Assembly: GCA_002110485.1 (NCBI GenBank)
Contig: MOWL01000089.1
Span: forward strand, 186,001 to 250,000
Source: Emergomyces orientalis
Taxonomy: Eukaryota > Ascomycota > Eurotiomycetes > Onygenales > Ajellomycetaceae
Direction: 5' to 3'
DNA: 64,000 nucleotides
The notes beneath the pieces are model-generated. The model saw nothing but the letters and a program-made list of their open reading frames with translations. It ran no database searches and was not told the origin of the DNA. Positions 59,688 to 64,000 of this stretch are shown here, in pieces. Position 1 is the first letter of the stretch, and every line of letters begins with the position of its first letter. The position numbers were made by a program, and so were the translations under genes.

Positions 59688-61320
59688 TCACCGGTTTAAC
59701 CATTCATGTTTCAGTAAATCGGCCGCTGACTGCCGATGATCGGGATTAATTGTAAGCATCCCCTTGAGGAAATCGATAAGGACAGGAATATCAGCAACGG
59801 GCATGTCGGTTGGTTTCAAGAAAGGCTTGGTTGGTCCATTGATAATACTTTCAAGAGTTGTAGGTTTCAAATTCTGAATTCTTCGAAGACATCCTAGAGC
59901 AACGGCTGCATCAGCGCACAAAACCAGGATTGTAGTCGTACACTCAAAGCTATGTATATGTACCATTTTCGTTAAAGAATTCTGCTGTACGTTTTCCCTT
60001 CCTAAGGAGTTCATGTGGGAACGGACCCAGGACCTCGATTGTTTTCGCTAGCCGGTCATCATCCGAAGTCCAATCCCCTTGGGCTGATTCTTGTCCGGAG
60101 AAAAGGACTATTCCTTGCATAAACTCCACGATCTATTTTTTTTCCAGAGCAACCAATTTGTCATCATTAAACGCATATCGATTGACATATTAGGAGGGAT
60201 ATACTAACGAGACATCCGAGACTCCATATATCAACTCCTATGTCCCAGGGCGCTCCTATTGTCACTTCAGGTGCTCTCAAGGCTGCAGGTTGAATTTGAT
60301 ATGAGTGAAGTTTGTGTCTGCAAGCAGCTATAAACAAAATCAGCCTATTCGCGACGCGCATTTAAATGAAATATAGAGGGGCAGATCAAAAGAAAGAAAT
60401 TGTTGACTTCCTTACCTACACCAAAGTCGATTATTCTAATCCGAGGCTCCTTAATTTCAGAAATTGGGGGTATTCTCATAACTTCCCGAAGCGGCAATAC
60501 CTCACCAGACTGAGTATCTATCCTTGGAGAGACCTCCGAAAGATGCCGTGAAATTGCCGTGTGTGGATCTTCCAGTTCTAAAAGTATATTCTTTGGATGC
60601 ATATCTACACATGAGGTAGAAATATTAGTCTTCAGAGGTGTGTATAATAGCCAATTTGACATCTATTTGTCATACCAGTATGAATTACACCACATTCTGC
60701 GTGAAGAAAATCAAGTCCAAGTAAAAGTTGTCGTGCTATGGTCTTTATCGATCCAACAGGAAGTCGCTCATCTTCATATTTGGAGCTTTGGAAATACAGA
60801 TGATGGCCTAGGACATCAAAGACGAAGCATACATGCACCCCATTTGGTCCTGTATGTTTGAATTGGTGAAGAAAAGGCAGTATGAAATGGCGGCCTTCGT
60901 GTTTGCTTTTTGAAGAGATATCGGTGATCTTGGAAAGGATTGGTCGCTCAGGGCCACCGTAGCAATCAGCTCTGAGTAGCTTCAGAGCCACATATCTCTG
61001 ATACCTGAAGAATTTGTGAGCTTTTTCGTGAACCTTTCAACAGGGACAAAATATACTACCTACTTGGAATCCCTGGCAAGCCACACAGTGGAGTACTGTC
61101 CATAGCCGAGCTTCCTCAGGATATGGTATCTACCAGCATCAAAGGTATCGTTAAGGGCAACACGATGGAAACCACCTACACCATAGAGGTCCGGTTCTTC
61201 CCTAGCGGAACGAGGGCTTGCGAATGTTGATAAAATTCGCTGAGAACCGGAATGGAATGGCTTTGGTAACTCGAATCGCAATCTTATGCATAACACTCTT
61301 ATTTGGTTCATTTTCTTCAA
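59688..61320 (-). CDS. SRPK-like serine protein kinase
   Basis: Six exons, 61320-61064, 61004-60676, 60604-60416, 60327-60209, 60132-59964 and 59893-59688, give 422 aa. Start from MKKMNQIRVL (ATG 61320; 61311 also possible). The glycine loop is KLGYGQYSTVW, followed after the splice by YVALKLLRA (Lys). The catalytic loop reads HTDMHPKNILLE, HTD in place of HRD, as in many fungal SRPK-like kinases; DFGVA keeps the DFG Asp. Substrate-lobe motifs QPAALRAPEV and VDIWSLGCLIVEFMQG show the split APE and helix F. Ends in DLLKHEWLNR. Such kinases often phosphorylate SR-like proteins; the target here is unknown. The N-terminal 60 residues are basic and could be an import signal. Confidence 0.88.
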
Positions 61321-62750
61321 AATACTATCCAGCTCGATGTGGAGTTGGGAGAGTTACGAGGACAAGAGTAGTTTACATTTGGTGAAGTAAGCCACCGCGG
61401 AGTTGTTTCAGTTAGTCAGGCCCGGATTTCGGGAACCTTGGCAGACCACGTCTTGAATTTTAGCGAAGTAGCCTTTATTTACATTATATTTCAACTAGAG
61501 AAATTCGATCTGCAGGGCTTGATCATCAATTCTTTACATACATCTGTGGGGAAATGGCTGTCTCCATATTGTGAACCACATATGCCCACACTGGCACTTC
61601 CGGTGGGGTCAGTTAGCCGAGATCTCCGTTTCGGTTCTTGGCGCAGAGCCGCTCCATGGTTGTTGGACACTATAGGACTTTACAATGAAAATAATAATCC
61701 TGTCAACATCCGAACTTACACTGTTTCCATACGGGAACAGGAGTAGCCGAAAATCCGGGGAAGTGGGGCTCGGGATCCCCCAAATGGGGGGGTGGGGGAG
61801 TTAAGTGGTCGGCAGCCATCCTCCGTTGCCGAAGTTGCCGAGCCTCAATAGCCGAAAATATATTTTTTGAAAGTTGTGAATCACGTACTACTAGGTTTCA
61901 AGAAAATACCCCGAGAGCAAATTCTTTCATTCTAGGATATAGTAGGGGAGGTGGGCAATATTAATCTTAAGTGATGAGGGACACGTTTTCAGATGTGCCC
62001 GACTTCATGAATATTATGCATGTAAATATGGAAAATATTTTTGGGTTGAGTTGCACCATGAGCGCCTATTTTGGGGGATAATTCAATGCCTCCTCCTTCA
62101 TGCTAAAAGCAGGGTAGATTGAAATAAGCCATCACAGTCTTTGGCCTTTATTTCTCTCAAGAGTGGCTCGATCATTGCGGGTGAAGCGCGGGTTTCCGTC
62201 CTGGTGAATCCCTGCATACTATAAAAGACAACCACTTTGCATCTCTTCGCTTCCGCATATTTGGTTTAGGCTCAGTACAAAGGCGCCATTCCCTTAAAAT
62301 GCCGACAAACCCCACCAGAATGCCAGGACTTATTGAAGATACCGGAGCTTCACGGATTCAGGGTATGGTGGTTGACAAGTGAACGCCTCACGTTCGGCGG
62401 GTAGGCTTTGCTCACTCCAAGGCAGAATTGTACCATACTATTTCCCTTGCAGTGAGGTACTTCATGCAACGCTCCCGATTTTGAATTCCGTCTATATACC
62501 CAAGATGTATTTTTTATCCTCTGAATACATTGTTCGTGAGTCTTCTTGCCAGCTAGCCAGCTCCAGCGAGTGCGCCGGGCAAACTCATTCCGCCCGCGCC
62601 ACCACGTGACTACATCGATAATGCACTAACCCTCGAAATAGCGACCAGCCCATCCCAAGTGGGACTGCTGCCTCTCTTCTCACAACTAGTTCATCTACAT
62701 ACAATTGGCGAGATAGCAAGGAGGGACACACCGTGGGAGAACATCTCGGC
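61321..62750. other. Divergent intergenic region
   Basis: No gene supported. The 11-mer TAGCCGAAAAT is directly repeated near 61744 and 61850. G-rich runs (GGGGGG) lie near 61790-61800. The 3' part would hold the SNF2 gene's promoter and leader. Confidence 0.45.
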
Positions 62751-64000
62751 ATGCCTATCTTAAAAGATGTGGCCTTCACGTCAGGTACGGGTTTTTGTTG
62801 ATAGTTGATATCACGTTTCTTTGAATTGGAAACTAACGGTGCGATACCACGAATCATACAGTCCCTGTGCCGGAGTCTCTCGAGGCCTGTTTTGCAAGAC
62901 CGGAGGAGCCAGATTCAGCCGAAGAACCACCAGGCAAGCGGCGAAAGATAGATACGAGTTATATGGACATTGCTGCACATCTTCTTCCGTCGTATTTGGC
63001 TCTGGCGAACGAAGAGTTGAAGATTGTAAGGTTACATAACGATATACTTCCTCCTTTCGCCTGGGGGACGCCCAGTACATCCGATGGGGTTTGGCGATCT
63101 TGTTGCAAACTGACTCTACTTTTGCTATTCTAGACATTTTCCTCTCCGCCACTTAAGGGTCGCTCTATCTCTTTAGATTACCATGATAGCACTCTATTAA
63201 AAGTCCCTGTCAAAATGTTAAAAATGTATCCGGTTGGCCATTATGGAGAGCCTATTGTGTTACAATTGCGCATCCAGCTTGAAACCTATTGGTCGGATGT
63301 CGTACTTGACGAAACGTTTGATTTCCATGCATGGCGCCCCGATCGTACCATCCTAGCGCAACTCCCTTCAATTTATCGCGCACGCAACAAAACCCCGACT
63401 GTTTGTTCAATGTCCACGCTGCGGAGGGTCGAAGGTGATGAGTTGTCATTCATACTTGAGACGAAAATTCTTTGGAAGGATACCATTAATTTCAGGAGAA
63501 ATGGCTTTCCTCAACGTCGAGCTTTTTCGGCGTATTTGCAAGGAGCACCACCGGAGCTTCACGTAAGTTTCCGAAAATATAGACACTCCTCTGGCTATCG
63601 GCATCCCACACGAGAAAATACCTGGAGCCCCAGCGAGTTTTATGACAGTGTCCACGTGCCCCCTAAAGGCTCGGATTTGCCGTCGAATATTATTGCGGAC
63701 TCAGTACAATGTCACCTTTTCCCTTTCCAGCGGAGAACAGTTAGGTGGCTACTGGAGAGAGAAGGGGTAGAGGTTCTTCCTGATGGTAAAATGCAGGACC
63801 GGCTTGCTTCTTCAAAGTCAAGTCTCCCCGACTCGTTTTCTCAGATAACCGATGCGGATGGACGTACCTGTTTTGTAAGCCATCTTTTCCGGGTTTTGAC
63901 CTCTGACCTTACAGGGTGGACCAACATTAAGCAGACACTTAAAGGTGGTATTCTTGCTGAAGAAATGGGTCTTGGTAAGACCGTTGAAATCATCACGCTG
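62751..64000 (+). CDS. SNF2-family ATPase, SHPRH-like, 5' part (continues right of window)
   Basis: Exons 62751-62784, 62862-63025 and 63134 onward are open to 64000. The start MPILKDVAFTS is the likely one. The second exon adds ARPEEPDSAEEPPGKRRKID, LLPSYLALANEELKI; after the splice the frame reads a long pre-ATPase region with YWSDVVLDETFDFHAWRPDR and FYDSVHVPPKGSDLPS. The helicase domain begins at FPFQRRTVRWLLEREG with Walker A GGILAEEMGLGKTVEI near the right edge. This layout fits fungal SHPRH/IRC20-like RING-containing Snf2 proteins that combine ATP-driven DNA translocation with ubiquitin ligation in DNA repair. The RING and the C-terminal helicase lobe would lie beyond the window. Confidence 0.9.

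Noticed and set aside
61744..61861. Direct 11-mer TAGCCGAAAAT pair as an element boundary
   Set aside because: Too short to exclude chance, no other element sign.
63555..63615. Possible intron after PPELH (GTAAGT, 52 bases) in the SNF2-like gene
   Set aside because: Frame is open without it, length is not a multiple of three and removal breaks the frame.
63874..63913. Possible 40-base intron (GTAAGC...ACAG) in the SNF2-like gene
   Set aside because: Reading through keeps the frame into the conserved Walker A region; splicing would break it.

Overview
The window reads as nuclear DNA of a filamentous ascomycete, most likely Eurotiomycetes and plausibly Onygenales. The basis is short GT-AG introns of about 50-110 bp, Pezizomycotina gene families (Zn2Cys6 regulator, ANK-CorA-like channel, Fig1-like protein, PNGase A family, DUF6914-like and DUF7730-like proteins), and gene-dense normal-GC DNA interrupted by one AT-rich, CpG-depleted transposon block. 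The order-level placement is inference.

1-28.1 kb is host DNA: the 3' end of a tyrosine-phosphatase-like gene, a DRAM/Sfk1-type membrane protein, an F-box-like DUF7730 protein, a DUF6914-like protein, a broken aminoglycoside-phosphotransferase-like gene, a low-complexity protein tightly behind a PRA1/Yip3 gene, an Erj5-like ER J-protein, a Ser-rich small membrane protein, a second J-protein, and a 14-TM MFS transporter convergent with a Zn2Cys6 transcription factor.

28.1-38.1 kb is the accessory block. It holds a mariner transposase with two in-frame TGA codons, an unrecognised 310-aa gene, and an AT-rich stretch with almost no CpG that carries an open 462-codon RNase H/zinc-knuckle end of a Tad-like LINE. 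Two CpG-containing islets sit inside it. A roughly 65-bp inverted sequence pair lies at its two edges.

38.1-64 kb is gene-rich again: PNGase A-like protein, a trypsin-fold protease with a SUMO-interacting-like tail, a mitochondrial DUF1640 protein, phosphomannomutase, a frameshifted nitrilase, a 10-exon ankyrin-CorA-like protein facing a Fig1-like gene, orotate phosphoribosyltransferase, a secreted type-B carboxylesterase, an SRPK-like kinase, and the 5' part of a SNF2/SHPRH-like ATPase running off the right edge.

Exon coordinates were worked out by hand from frame continuity and GT/AG sites; all listed multi-exon models close to a multiple of three. I saw no rRNA, tRNA or CRISPR array. The two points most worth checking are the nearly CpG-free yet open LINE ORF and the ankyrin-CorA protein whose GMN loop reads AIN.
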